Assembly (NCBI RefSeq): GCF_020520425.1
Contig: NC_079487.1
Span: 113,804,141-113,868,140, forward strand
Direction: 5' to 3'
DNA length: 64,000 bases
DNA from: Spinacia oleracea
Taxonomy: Eukaryota; Streptophyta; Magnoliopsida; Caryophyllales; Amaranthaceae
Shown here: one piece after another, positions 11,156 to 27,999 of the stretch
How positions within the stretch are numbered: the first letter of the stretch is position 1
Layout of the letters: each line of letters starts with the position of its first letter
Notes under the pieces: model-generated
What the model was told of the DNA's origin: nothing
Database searches by the model: none
The model's input: the letters and a program-made list of their open reading frames with translations, nothing else
Translations under genes and position numbers: made by a program

Positions 11156-13793
11156 TCAGCTAGAAACAGGTGTAATAGATGATGTAGTATCAGGTGAAAT
11201 AGTAATACCACCATTGCAAATTTCGTTAGCAATGGTGCTTCTCCTCCGGGTTTTAGGTCCTTGGTTTTGACGATTAGAATTCTGTTTCACTTCGGCTTTG
11301 ATGGGGTATAAATCACGGTTGACAGGGTATAAATCACCACCAGTTGGTTTACAATCTTGGAGGTCCTCTAGTGTTGAGACGACCTCATCCATATTCGGCC
11401 TAAACCTTGGGTCTATTGACAGGCACTGGATCACAAGGTTGCCTATGATCTTTGCTGACCTTGAAGAGTACTGCCCTTGAATTTTAGTGTCCATGATTCT
11501 GCTAACTTTTTCTTTCCTAAGATAAGGCATCGCCCATTTAACTAAGTCCCTTTCCTTGACACTTTCATTCTCATCTAACACTCGTCTTCCTGTCAATACT
11601 TCTAGCAGAACGACCCCAAAACTGTAGATGTCGTTCTTTGGAGTCAGGTGACCTACAGAAATTCCAAAGAAACACAATGTCAGTATATAGATTACACATC
11701 CAACCTCTACATATACATTTGCTATCGAGACATTTAACTATTATGCACTTTGAAACTGTCAAAGAACCAACCCAACCAAAAGCTTAAGCTGATGGCTGAA
11801 ACCCAAAGATTTGTTTTATACTCTATCACGCCCCCTCACATGAAAGTCCTGCCTAAAAGTGTGGTTGCAGCATGGGTCTACCCATACCCAGCGCTAAATA
11901 TTCCACTTTAAAATGAGGGGTGGATGAGATTTTAATCCGCGACCTTTGTGTCACGCGGACTCTAATACCGTGTCAGAAGACCAACTCAACCAAAAGCTTA
12001 AGCTGATGGTTAAAATCCCAAGATTACTTTTATACTCAACCAGAAAGTCAGAAACCACAAGTAATCAACAAGAGAAACTAGTGAGAGGAGCTGAGGAAGT
12101 CTTCTCTTACCAGTAGCAACATATTCAGGAGCTGCATACCCCTGAGTACCCATGACTCTTGTGGATACATAACCTTGATCATCACATGGTCCATCTTTAG
12201 CCAAACCGAAATCAGAAAGCTTTGCATCAAAATCCTGTATTACATATATATTAAGACTGTTAAGCAATGCAAGAAAGGATTTAAAAGTGTTTAATTTGCT
12301 AAAGTAATGCACAGGGGATTGACATACTGAATCAAGGAGTATGTTGGAAGGCTTATAATCTCGATAAATGACTTTAATCTTCGGGCTGTGGAGGAAAGCA
12401 AGCCCTTTTGCTGCGCCTAGAACAATCTTCATTCGGAGTTTCCATGATAGAGGTTCAACATAAGATGATGATCCTATTCAAAAAACAACAACAGATTTCC
12501 ACATTTTAGAACACAGAAGCAAACAAACTATTAGATCTTCACTTCACAGAAGATGAAAGATTATAGAACTCACTCCTAAACAAATGATTCTCCAAGCTAC
12601 CACGCGGCATGAACTCATACACCAAGAGGCGGTGTTCATCCTCTAAGCAGTATCCAATCAGGTTTACAAGATTAGGATGTCGTAATTGCCCCAAGTAATT
12701 GATTTCAGTCTGTAATTAGTGCAGAAAAGAGCACAGGAATCAAAACTAGCCTAAAGTATGTTACTGCAAATTAGTATGATGAATGAAAATGAAGCAATAT
12801 GATTAAAATGTGTAAACAGAAAATGCTTACCACCCATTCTTTGTGACCCTGAAATCCTTCATGATTAAGCCTTTTTACGGCAATGACCATTCCAGAACGC
12901 GGTTTAGCAGGTGCAAAGGTGTGTTCATCAATCCACCCCTTATACACACAACCAAATCCACCTTCTCCAAGGACACTATCAGGCCGGAAATTCCGAGTTG
13001 CTGTACTAAGATCATTGTACGAAAAGTTCTTCAAATTAGATGATTGTAATATCTCCCCATCTGATCTTAGGTTCAGTCTTTCAGATTTAACAAGGTCACT
13101 GTCACTACCTTCAAAACAACACAACAATAACTTAGAAATACAAATACAAATAGAAATAGACACAGTACATAATATGTTCTACACTTAACTAGTCAAACTT
13201 AGTTAGCACATCATGGATGATCAGAAGTTCAACAAAATCCATCCTAGATTCCTAATTACATTGTTTCTTAACCAAATTCTGGAATACAATAGATATGTAA
13301 TAAAAATCCAAAGTTGAATGTTCCAAGTTCCAATCTTTTTTCCTCTGTATATCTACCCTTTTAAAGATAAACAAAATCAATTCCTGCTAGTCTGCTACCA
13401 TGTAGATTATGCAACATCATGATTCATTCAAGTGAAGAACAATCATAGAAATCAATAACCCACCAAAACAACAAAACAAAGGAAAAGTTTCATTTGGGTA
13501 TTTCTAATTTTAGCTAATTACCCATTTCCCATATCAATAAGTCAATTATCCTTGTTTACACTTCTACTACACATCTAGTATCACATAAATTCTATCACAT
13601 ATTCTATCCTCAATATATCTAACATGAAATTCAGTGACCAACCAACATAATCCAAGTATCCAACAACATCAATTACTATGATAACATTAATAATAATCAT
13701 AAATCAAACACTAAATTGGTGAAAGTACTTACTACTAGCATGATGAAGAGGACTCTCGTCAGCCTTAATCTTAATACTAAAACAACACCCCAT
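11156..13793 (-). CDS. Receptor-like cytoplasmic kinase, PBL/APK1 (RLCK-VII) type (6 exons, 413 aa)
   Basis: Exons (minus strand): 13793-13733, 13108-12831, 12709-12574, 12473-12328, 12234-12111, 11652-11156. Phases join to 413 codons plus TGA. It is a Ser/Thr protein kinase likely anchored on the inner plasma membrane, phosphorylating partners downstream of surface receptor kinases. The protein opens [10 protein letters not shown]: Gly2 suits N-myristoylation and Cys3/Cys4 palmitoylation. Kinase motifs: glycine loop [11 protein letters not shown] (68-78), ATP lysine AVK (Lys99), catalytic loop [12 protein letters not shown] (Asp197, an RD kinase), DFG (215-217), and GYAAPEY in the activation segment. 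The C-terminal ~80 residues are low-complexity, basic and Ser/Thr-rich. Length and exon pattern fit RLCK-VII. The family is large, so I give no individual symbol. It could equally be called APK1-like or PBL-like. Confidence 0.92.
11766..12040. repeat. Small retroelement-like insert with ~58-bp direct repeats in a kinase intron
   Basis: The stretch 11766-11823 (ACCAACCCAACCAAAAGCTTA, ending TTTTATACTC) is repeated in direct orientation at about 11980-12037. Between the copies are about 155 bp with words such as TCACGCCCCCTCACATGAA and GGTGGATGAGATTTTAATCC. Direct terminal repeats around a short non-coding core suggest a TRIM-like element or a partial SINE duplication. It lies wholly inside the last kinase intron. 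Confidence 0.5.
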
Positions 13794-15300
13794 CAAAACT
13801 AAACCTCAAAAACTCTAGAAACTTCCCCTTTTAGTTTGAGTTTGAGCTTGAGCTTGAAGCTCCTTTTTGAGGGGTGTGGTGGAATCACTGCAAAAATGAA
13901 CAGAATTCTGGTAAAATGGGATGAATAATATTTATTTGAATGAAAAAAATAGGAACTGAAGAAGGAAAATACCAAGAAATTGAAGCAATAATTTGTAAAA
14001 GTAGTAGAGATTTTAATAGTATAATTGAAATGACAGGGGAAGGTGGGAAGTGGGAGCACAATTTGGATATGAAAACAAAAGAATTTTCAACGTTTTGTGT
14101 CAGCAGCCTGGCACGCAGTAGAAAAAAAGGAGATTTATAAATCTAAAATAAAAGCAGAAGTAGACTTTTTGAGTTGACTGAATAGTTTATTGTTACATGT
14201 TGTGCTAATTTAACTCATAATTATGGCCAAATTGGAGTTATGGGAGGTAGATTTGGTTTTAATTTTAATTATACTCCTGGAAATGGAATTTGTGTTTTAT
14301 TATTCACATTGACAAAGACTTGCAAATTGTGTCATTGTCCATCATTACATAAGGAGTGTTTTCCGCTAACCATAGTAATTTGGAAAGAATTACTCCGTAC
14401 TTTATATGGTAATGTGGTATGTTTAGTGTTGTCTATGTTGAATGTCAATACCAAGTACTTCAGGTAGGATTAAACGTATGAATTTGGGTTCATATTCGTC
14501 ATTTGTTCATACATGTCCTTGTAACTCGTAAGTAATATTATCCATTTTAATTGCTAGGTTGGTGATCAGTTGTTTCATTTTGAGCAGGCCCGGATTTAAT
14601 TTATCAGGTCTAAGCGGAGCTGGAGAACATGGCCTTCAAATGTTAGGGGCCCATTCTGTGTTTAAAGTTAGAATATTCGTTGTTTGACCATTGAAATAAG
14701 CAGACTCACTTTTAAGGTTCAGGGTTCGACTCCTAGAATAAACAAAATTCATACATAAACTTTTGGCTTCCCCCTTTCCACTTTTATATTATTTTTTGTT
14801 TGTTGTTTATGGGACCAGATTAAAATTTTGAACAGGGTCTCTATATTGATTGAGACGACCATGATTTTGAGGTTGGTTATATTGATGAGGAATTGATGAG
14901 AGGTGGACTTGCAAGCTAAGTAATGCATCATATAAACCATATATACACAACCATGATGGCATGATTCAGCCCTTTAATTTGGAAATTAATAACTTGTTGA
15001 ATATCAACTTCTTATTTCTATATTGATCGAGAATGTGTTATGAACATTCATAATATATTTAGTTATCTCGACCAATAACCTACCCAAAAAGATAGATTCA
15101 TCCCAACAAACATTTTCATTGAAAAATCTTCGTTTATGAGTAGTATGTTTCAAGTATACTATCAAAAAGGGATATATACACGTTGAATAAACACCTTAGC
15201 TTATTGATTCAAGATTGAGAAACTACGAATTGAAGAAAATATTGTTTAATCTAAAAGTAATTGATTATCCAAATTCATAGTACTACGTATCTAGCAATTA
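13794..15300. other. Upstream region of the kinase gene and intergenic DNA
   Basis: The first ~300 bp should hold the kinase 5' UTR and promoter (minus strand). 14150-15300 is AT-rich with no supported gene. A segment near 14587-14660 (GCAGGCCCGGATTTAATTTA) resembles TE termini seen in plants, but I could not delimit it. Confidence 0.4.
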
Positions 15301-15607
15301 CTACATCCGTTTCAAAAATGATTTTACACTTTTTGTTTTAGTCCGTTTCATAATGTTCTTTACATTTTGTGTTATTCTATTTTTGGACATGAGATTTTAC
15401 CATCTTAACCAACAACATTTACAACTTTCCACTCACTTTCTCTTACTTTATTCATTTTTTTCTTACACTCGTCCACCTTTTTACCGATCTACCATACTTT
15501 ATCCGCATTTTATTATAACCACTCACTTTTTTACATATTTTTCCTACTTTGTCTTAATATTTGTACAATCGTACGTAACCGTAAAGATTATGTTGAAACG
15601 GAGGTAG
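15301..15607. mobile_element. Stowaway MITE, TA target site
   Basis: Ends CTACATCCGTTTCAAAAATG and its inverse TGTTGAAACGGAGGTAG are flanked by TA (15299-15300 and 15608-15609), the Tc1/mariner-type duplication. The 307-bp core is T-rich and non-coding. A plus-strand open stretch in it is a by-product of low complexity. Confidence 0.75.
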
Positions 15608-16397
15608 TAAGAGGCAAAGACAAAGACCAATGAAGGTCAATATATTTCTTTCTTTAAAAACATCAAAGCATGGCCTCACGTCTAGTAATAACTATTAGGG
15701 TTTTTCTTTCCACAATTTGGGAAACACATTTCCAGACCGAGTATGGCATCAAGTCAAAGCAACTCCAATAATGATTTCCAATATAAATAATAAAGTCAGC
15801 AATTAATCAAACATGATGGCCTTCATTATTTTTGTTTTTACCCCCACTAAATTAAGAGCATGATGAATAAGTAAGCATTCTAAAAAGGAAAAAGGACTGC
15901 ATGGCAAGTTGGCAACAATCAATAACGTAACCAAGTCCAGGAGTACGTACTTGCATTTGGATAACTTAGATCAGTTCATGCAACCCCCGTTGCCGCGAAT
16001 ATATATATAGAGACATAGAGTAATTATTGATAATTTGATATGCACATGTAATTAAGTGGTAAGGGGATAATGTAAAAGGGTGCACCTTAAATGTATGTAT
16101 TAGGTGTAAAGGGGGGTAAAGTTGATGTATAGGTTATGGATACGTTTAACGGATTTTATACGGAGTATGTATTACGGCTCTGTTCTGTTCGCCTTGTTTT
16201 GACTTATTTCAGACAAAATAAATTCAGATAAGTTCAAATAATATAAGTTTAGAAAAAATAACGTTTTTTTTCAGACATATTCACGCACAAATACGGAGTA
16301 AGTTTATTTCACACAAAATAAGTTTATTTTAGATCAAATAAGTTTAGATAAACTCGGATAATTTAAGTTCAGTCAAAATAAGTCGAATGGATGCGTA
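15608..16397. other. Intergenic DNA with a probable MITE fragment
   Basis: No gene is seen. About 16170-16395 contains AAATAAGTTTA/TAAACTTATTT words and a TTTGACTTATTTC / GTCAAAATAAGTCGA pair near its ends, suggesting a short inverted-repeat element. Related AAATAAGTT sequence occurs at about 31190-31310. Edges could not be fixed. Confidence 0.35.
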
Positions 16398-16928
16398 TAG
16401 GGGTGTTCATCGGTCCAAACCCGGATCGGACCGAAAACCGAAATTTTGATAATTCAAGACCCGAAGACCGGCCATTTTGCTTGGACCGGGCCCGGACCGG
16501 ATCGGAAAAATCGGTCCAAACCAGGACCGGACCTGTATGGACCTGTATGAAAATCGGTTGTATGCCTATTTCTATATATATTTTTTTTCTAAAAAATTAT
16601 GGTAAAAAGGAAAATATATATATATATATATATACTCCGAATAAAACCCAATTGTTTGTGGCCTTTTTTGAAAATTAAAATAAATCATATCACAATATGG
16701 TAATATTTACAACATACGGAGTACTAAAGAAGAGAATAAATTTTTAAATAGTTACATTTTATTAAGGAAAAATCGGTCCAGTCCAAAACCGGATTTTGGA
16801 ATGGACCGGACCAGACCAAACCGGACCAAAGACAGAAATTTGATATTTCTCGACCCAGAGACCGGACCGATTGCGTGCCTTCGGTCCGGTCCATTTTTTC
16901 GATCCGGATCAATTCTTGCACACCCTTA
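16398..16928. mobile_element. Non-autonomous hAT element rich in CCGGACCG repeats
   Basis: Ends TAGGGGTGTTCA and its inverse TGCACACCCTTA are flanked by 8-bp near-duplications GATGCGTA (16390-16397) and GATCCATA (16929-16936), the hAT signature. About 130 bp next to each terminus are packed with CGGTCC/GGACCG words in opposing orientation, and a (TA)n tract lies in the core. Open frames over the subterminal repeats are low-complexity by-products. Confidence 0.75.
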
Positions 16929-17075
16929 GATCCATATGTATATCGATCATTTTTTTAACCAAACATGTAAATTTAAGTATAGTCACATGCAGCTCTCGTC
17001 ATTTTAAAATGCATGCATGTTAAAAACATGACGACTTAAGATACAAATACGTACTAAACTACTACGTATATGATA

Positions 17076-17334
17076 CTTCCTCCGTCTTTTAATACTCGCA
17101 ACGTTTGCTAGTTTCACGCATGCCGATGCACAACTTTGATCATTTATATCTTAAATTCTCTTTATGCAAAAATTATAAAAAGTTGATATTTTGAAAATAC
17201 ACATTGAGACGAATCTAACAAGATCCCACATGACTATGTTTTATCTTATATAAAAAACACTACGAATAGTCAAAGTAGATTATATGAATAGTGGCAAAAG
17301 TCCAAACGTTGCGAGTATTAAAAGACGGAGGAAG
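17076..17334. mobile_element. Stowaway MITE, family A (259 bp)
   Basis: Terminal inverted repeats CTTCCTCCGTCTTTTAATAC and its inverse are near perfect over ~33 bp, flanked by TA. The interior includes AATTATAAAAAGTTGATATT and AACAAGATC words shared with the copies at 58788-59045 (opposite orientation) and 63496-63761. The whole element can fold into one long hairpin. Confidence 0.85.
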
Positions 17335-17836
17335 TACTATATATACGAAGTAACTTTCATACGACGTAATAATTTATGTGATTGTTCGTTCCTAAATCCT
17401 AATATCTTGAAGAAAAAGTAAGCTAGTGAACAATAATATTCAAACTTAAAAAGTTAAAAGAATCATTTAGAAAGATGAGTAAGTTCATAGTATTAGGAAA
17501 TTCAAAGTGGTGGACGAGGTCTATTAGTGAATATTATTGTTTATGATAGAAACCTAGAAGGCCTGACAAATTAATACTCATAGAATGATTTTAGTCAAAT
17601 TCCAATTCCTAACCTCCCCCCCTAAAATATTACTGAATAATTCTATTCTTAACCAACTAATTTTTATGTTTGAATGAAGATTAATCAAAAGCTAGATGAA
17701 ATGTAGTGATGTCATGGGCTCATGGGTAACGGTTAATTTAAGCAAATTAACAAACTTTTTTTTATTACTTCGAGATAGACTCATAAAACTACTTTAAGTA
17801 CACCCTTATTATAAGATAAAATGCCAAAGTGATATA

Positions 17837-18196
17837 CTCCCTCCGAATCTAAATGTTATTCCCGTTTCTTTTTTTAGTGTCCCAAAATAATCTTTTCATT
17901 TCTTTTATTTCCTTTTTAATCTCTTCCTTGTAATTTTAACTTTGTAATTCTATTGGTTTATCAATAAAAAACCTTGTAATCTCATTGGTTGGTTTAAGTT
18001 TGGATGGATTAATGAGTTAGCATTTTTATTCCTTAAATTCTATTTGTTCAACTATTTTGTTTTCTTGTGAAAATGGAATAAAAAAGCAACAATTCCCCAT
18101 AAAACTACATTAATAATAGCTAATCTTATAATGTTTTTTTTTCCTTAATAACCGCGTAAAATTACAAACGGGAATAACATTTAGGTTCGGAGGGAG
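17837..18196. mobile_element. Stowaway MITE, family B (360 bp)
   Basis: Ends CTCCCTCCGAATCTAAATGT and ACATTTAGGTTCGGAGGGAG (near-perfect inverted repeats, one gap) are flanked by TA (17835-17836, 18197-18198). Repeats extend over ~30 bp, through ATTCCCGTTT. It is non-coding and AT-rich. Confidence 0.85.
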
Positions 18197-18198
18197 TA

Positions 18199-19346
18199 TT
18201 TAAAAAAAGAAAAACGTAGGGATCAGATTTCTAGCAAGACATTTTTCTTTCAACTTCAACAAGTTCAATAAGAGGAACAAGAAAACCTCACTTATCACTC
18301 TACAAGTAACCATGAAAATAGACTAAAACCCATGTAATGTAAATATGTAATTGCTCCATTATGTAGATTTTCTTCTTTTTTTTTTCTAAAAGGGAAAAAG
18401 TTAGGCAAACGTATTCTTGCGAATCAAATACTAGTGTTATACAAGGATGATTTTTTATTTACATTTTGACATACGTACAAATTACAAACTAAAGGTACAA
18501 GATCCTACTAACATAATATAAACTACGACATGCACTTACAAGTTACAACCCTTACATGGCCGTAGTCACTAAAACGAGCTACACTAGATATTACAAAACA
18601 ATTAAAATAGAAGACTTTGCTTGTTGATCCTTTATTACCGGAATCACCTTGCCAATGTGGAATCACCTTACCAGGATCATTATTTATCTTTTAGAGCTCT
18701 TTTGTAAACAATTTTTTTTATTCTTAAGTTTTATTATTATTCTTAATTTAATTAAAAATTAAGAGATATCTTGAAGTTTTTACGTAAGCTTAATTTCATA
18801 CGGAAAAATTCTTGATCGAGGACAGGACAAAAATCAAATCTCTCTTATCCATGATGATCTTAGTTACTAATAATACCAATTTCGAATTGACATTTTCGTA
18901 TGAAATGGTCTAAAAGGAAACGTTGACATCTAACATCAGACCATAAATCCAAAGAGACTTTATTTTGTTTTTCTTATACAACTTGCATGAATTATTGAAC
19001 CTGAATAATTCTCAGTTAAATAGAACAATACAAGATGGATAACCCAAATGAAATTATTGATGTTGATCACCACCACCACACAGACGCACATCCCATTATT
19101 ATCGATCTTTTTCTTGACTTTTACTCATTCAACACATATTGTGACTTTTAATATCTCAAATTATATATAAGTAAAAATCTCAAAATTTTGATAGTTAGAA
19201 AATATATATCGATACAAATCTAAATGATCTCACATTACTACAATTTTTCTTACATATGAATCAAAAAAATGGTCAAACTCATAGTGAGAATAGTTTAAAA
19301 TCCAAATGGTATTATTTACAGAACAGAGAAAGCATATATATTGGAC
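18199..19346. other. Intergenic DNA, no gene seen
   Basis: The stretch is AT-rich. A segment at about 18450-18620 (repeated ACAAATTACAAACTAAAG-like words) resembles the stretch at 26090-26165, suggesting two copies of one worn TE family. No protein-coding, RNA gene or regulatory signal could be supported. Confidence 0.35.
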
Positions 19347-19523
19347 CAATGGCGGATCTTTGTTGTGGCTGGGGTGGGTCTGGCCCCCCGGCCGCAAAAT
19401 TTTGTAGTGTATTTTTAGTTACGGCCCCCCCTAAAATTTGTGTATAATTGCATAATTACATAGTATATTGCTTAATTTTTTTCTACCGGTCCCCCTCGTA
19501 AAACCGTTCAAGGTCCGCCACTG
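19347..19523. mobile_element. 177-bp hAT MITE with perfect 8-bp target duplication
   Basis: Ends CAATGGCGGATCT and AGGTCCGCCACTG form an imperfect inverted repeat, flanked on both sides by TATTGGAC (19339-19346 and 19524-19531). The interior has GGCCCCCC runs and an AT-rich centre. It is too short to encode anything. Confidence 0.85.
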
Positions 19524-19585
19524 TATTGGACGAGATATTTTCCTGGACTTCAATTAGGATAGAGAAAAGTAGCACGATCTGAAAC

Positions 19586-20209
19586 TAGGGGTGTGCAAAT
19601 GCAGGTTCTGTTACCCGTTATGAATTTAGTTCGGGTAACCGTTAGTTTCGTCGGGTAATAGTTCAAAATATCTGACTTACGTGGCATACAATAACTAATT
19701 CAATCACATAAGAAAATTCAACGTTAAACATCATCATTAGCTTAGCAAATCATTTGCATACAACTTGCCATACATCAGCTTAGCAAATCTTAGCAGAGTA
19801 GCAATTTCTATTTTCACAAATTCAATAACATAAGAATACCCAACAGTTTTTGAAAGAACAAGAATACCCAACATTTAACATCATCACCAGGTTAGCAAGA
19901 CTGCAAGAGTCAGCAGAATGCATACATCAGTTTGAGTAACTTATTTTTTTCAATACAGTAAACAAAAACTGGTTGGAAAAAATGGATAAAAGAAATTTTA
20001 TTTACTTTTTTTAAATAAAATTTTATAATTTCGGTCGGTACGGTTACCCGCTTTTCGGGTCAGTTATCCGCATGTTCGGTTAGGGTATTTTTTAAAAGCA
20101 AAAAATCCGACCCTAAGCCTATTATTGGGTTCGGTTACCCGCTTTTTCGGTTCAGTTTTTTCGATTTTCGGATTCGGTTTCGATTTTCCAGATTTTTTGC
20201 ACAGCCCTA
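19586..20209. mobile_element. 624-bp hAT element with perfect 8-bp target duplication
   Basis: Ends TAGGGGTGTGCAAATGCAGG and TTTTTTGCACAGCCCTA are inverted repeats, and TCTGAAAC flanks both (19578-19585, 20210-20217). Subterminal zones are full of CGGTTACCCG/GGGTAACCG words, the same architecture as the element at 16398-16928 with a different subterminal word. It is non-autonomous. Confidence 0.88.
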
Positions 20210-20218
20210 TCTGAAACA

Positions 20219-20464
20219 TTACAAGTAGGTTTCAATTCTAATTGACCCCACATGTTTGACAAAAATGTAAGCATCTTCACCTGTGCTGTGCAATGCGCGT
20301 TTATTTAACAGGTCCTCGTTTAACACCATTGAACCATAAGAGAAACCAGGCTCCATGACCATTTCTGTGCCTAGGCCATGACAATTGACAAAGACTACTC
20401 TCTTCTTTAAATTCGCTGCAACTACCTTCAACCAGGTTTTGTTATCACATACAGAGTACCTCAC
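20219..20464 (-). CDS. Unidentified open frame next to the TPI 3' end
   Basis: An 81-codon minus-strand frame runs from 20464 to 20219 and is open for about five more codons upstream. Its sequence (for example KRVVFVNCHGLGTEMVMEPG) is not low-complexity and looks protein-like, but I do not recognise it. It begins immediately next to the hAT target duplication, so it may be a gene fragment cut by that insertion or an exon of an undetected gene. No splice partner was found. Confidence 0.25.
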   Translation of the reverse strand: MRYSVCDNKTWLKVVAANLKKRVVFVNCHGLGTEMVMEPGFSYGSMVLNEDLLNKRALHSTGEDAYIFVKHVGSIRIETYL

Positions 20465-20851
20465 ATTACTGGATTCAAATTACGCTTGCACAATTATTTC
20501 CAGACACATTGAATACCTGTTATTTATGTAAGTAATCCAGATCGAACTTCTCTAACTGATTCTAACATCAATGATTCTGCAGCATGTAAGAAGCTAAGTC
20601 AACTCTTCAAAGTGACGGAAATCATATTTTCAAATAATGAAACTGGGTAAATCTCATCCAGTGAAATAGTTCAACAACAAATCATTATTTCCACTACATG
20701 ATAAGCTGAAAGCTGAAAGCCAAAAGCTACTGGCAAGCCAAAATACAGAGATTTCAGATTCTAATTTATTTTCTCTAAAGCAGCTTCAAAAAAAACATTC
20801 GCGGTTGTATGTAGCTCCTGGCAGCAGCTTTTTCATACACCACTTCCAGAT

Positions 20852-25640
<4,789 letters not shown>

Positions 25641-26600
25641 TTTCGAAGAAGATCGACGGAAAAGTTCTGAGATTTGGATTTTCTTTCTGTGGTTAGGTTT
25701 TGAGATTTTTGTGAGTGCGAACAAGATGTAAATAAGTGTGAGTGGATAGTTAGTTTATTTATGTGTGGCTTTAGGCGGGGGCGAATATTTGGATACTCCG
25801 TATTCTAGTACCTTCTTAAACGCGGAATTACGTTTACATCCTTGATGCTTTTGAACAGGGGAGTCGCTGTTCTTGCGTTTTGTCGGGGGTAAGTTCGATT
25901 TTTCACAAGCGAGGTGTGTGGATGACTGTGAATTTTGAGTTTGGCCTGACTAATGACGAGTGATTAGCGAAACGGTGTGCGCCTTGTCGCAAGCACATGG
26001 TTGACTTACTATGCCTCGGTGGTAACGATACCATTTTGATGATCTAAAACAAAATCGGCTAGAATTTATTTTTTTTTATTTTTTTTGACATAAGCTTAAT
26101 TTTGCATAAAAGAAACAAGTTTACAAATTACAATAACTAACTTACATAACAAATTACAAATAAACTACTTAACATAAAAAAGTAGTAAATTCTTCTCCAT
26201 TGGCATCCCGGTTGTTGACTTGACTTTGTTTACAGCGCCGTAGCATGCCAAAGCCAAACTTATTGGTTTCCTCATAAACGGCTTGATGTTGCTTAAGTAA
26301 GGTTACAGGTTCTAGTTTCACCGTCCTCAAAAATTTTAGTTGGGAGATCCACACATTATAAGCAAGGTGTGTAATTCGGGTTGAATTCAGATATAGTTAG
26401 AGCTATGCTCCAATGAACTGGGTGTACTATCAATACAAATAAATATAGTGAAGTCGATAACTCTTCAATGTATCATCGAGACTATGTTCTTTTGGACTGA
26501 AACAAGTTGGCATTTACAATTTTTTATTTTTTTATAAGGGAAAGGTACACGTAATCTATGGTTTTACTTTCTCATGGGTTAACCGATAGATAAGGGAACG
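25641..26600. other. TPI 5' flank and intergenic DNA
   Basis: About 25641-25745 is the likely TPI 5' leader (minus strand). The rest holds GC-richer sequence near 25760-26000 with a TACTCCGTA MITE-like word. At 26060-26360 lies a worn TE-like stretch with AACAAGTTTACAAATTACAA. A 61-codon open frame in it (26354-26169, minus) is not recognised and not called. Confidence 0.4.
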
Positions 26601-26603
26601 TAT

Positions 26604-26643
<40 letters not shown>

Positions 26644-27280
26644 AGCCTTAGTCCCAAAATGATTTGGGGTCGGCTAACATGAATCGTCATAGGAGATCGT
26701 CATTGTCACCGATCAAACCAGAAAGGAGCAGGAAGTAAAAAGAAAAAAAACAAGGAATAGAAAGTGAAATTAATGAAAGTAGGATAAGAGAAAAAACGTA
26801 TATATATATATATTATAGAAGAAATATTGTAAGAGATAATAAAAAATAAGTAAATTTAAAATAAATGAATAAGTAAAATAAGTACATTTCAAAATAGCAT
26901 GTGAAATTATAAAAAAAAAAAAAAATTTGAAAGAATTTTAAAAATAAAATAAAAGTAAAAATAAAAATAAATAGAATCAGAAACATTGAAGTTGTATAAG
27001 TCAAATGAAGTCATCAATGTACATTCTCTCCCTCCACTCTGTCCTATCCAACGCCATATTTCCCTCAATCCCAAGAAAGCTCATATCGTGCTCAATCACC
27101 TTCCTCCAAGTTTTCTTAGGTCTTCCCTTACCCCTTGCAATTCTATCCCTTTGCCACCATTCTATCCTTTTAACCGGGGCATCATTTGATTTTCTGCTTA
27201 CATGTCCAAACCATCTTAAAAAAATTACACGCTTCTCAAGGAAACCAAAAGCTTCTAAAAGAAGCCAACTCACAGTCGAT
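26600..27280 (-). mobile_element. 5'-truncated RTE-clade LINE (3' end of ORF plus 3' UTR)
   Basis: On the minus strand, 27232-27001 encodes the conserved C-terminus of RTE-type reverse-transcriptase proteins (FLRWFGHVSRKSNDAPVKR ... GRPKKTWRKVIEHDM ... MALDRTEWRERM), ending at a stop near 27001. Downstream is the typical RTE tail: GGACTAAGGCTTTG followed by a (TTG)n simple repeat (26606-26642 on the plus strand as CAA). The rest of ORF2 is missing, as expected of 5' truncation at insertion. The interval between tail and ORF contains extra AT-rich sequence. It is a non-functional copy. Confidence 0.8.
26606..26642. repeat. (CAA)n microsatellite, tail of the LINE
   Basis: About 12 CAA units in a row. 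RTE LINEs end in short simple repeats, so this is the element's 3' tail (TTG on the element's own strand). Confidence 0.9.
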
Positions 27281-27714
27281 GTCGGCAAACAAAACCGACA
27301 CCAATGCAAACCACCAACCAAGCGAAAAAAAGAGGAGAACACTAAGGACAAGAACACATGCAGCGGCATTGGAGACGGCGACAATGGACCATCGACTTGG
27401 GTCCAGATCTACACTTCACACCGATAAGGGGTCAATAACACCAATGAAGAGAAGATCGTTAAAACAAGAGGACCGGGTGAGACAACGGACCCACCAACGG
27501 CAAGGAGTCTTTACCACGAACAACCATGACCGCAAACCTAAGAGAGGTGGCAAATACCCTAACAAAGGACTTTCTTAATATAATTCATGTAAAAAAGCCA
27601 AAGATGAACTAACCATGATTGTTGATTAACGATGAAAGATGACAAGAAATTTGCTTGATTGATTTTTATAGAAAGGAGGGGGAATACCAATTGTTTAAAT
27701 TTTGTAAAGGGGTA
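27281..27714. other. Intergenic, TE-like remnant without a clear family
   Basis: Compositionally different from its surroundings (A/C-rich, with AAACCGACACC and CACCAACGGCA words), with long open frames on the plus strand that have no recognisable motif. It is probably worn TE DNA next to the LINE. No gene is called. Confidence 0.3.
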
Positions 27715-27999
27715 CTCTCTTCGTTTTTTTATTTGCATCACTTGGGACTTTCGCACTATTCATATACTAAACTTTGGTAAACATATGATGGTGGAGTAAC
27801 AAATGGGAAAATGTGTGGCTATAAATTGTCCAACAACGTGAATGAATATACTAAAGTATTACAAACTACATGCGGTAGTGGGTCAAATGAGGGTATAAAT
27901 GTAAAATTGTTACAAATAGAATAAAGTAGAGTATAAAGAACTTTCAGGAATGGACTAAAACGGAAAGCGTAAAGAACGTACTTTCAGGAACGGAGGTAG
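27715..27999. mobile_element. Stowaway-like MITE
   Basis: Starts CTCTCTTCGTTTTTTTATTT after TA and ends with GGAACGGAGGTAG before TA (27713-27714, 28000-28001). The last ~40 bp carry a partial internal duplication (ACTTTCAGGAATGGA / ACTTTCAGGAACGGA). The inverted repeats are imperfect. Confidence 0.6.
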
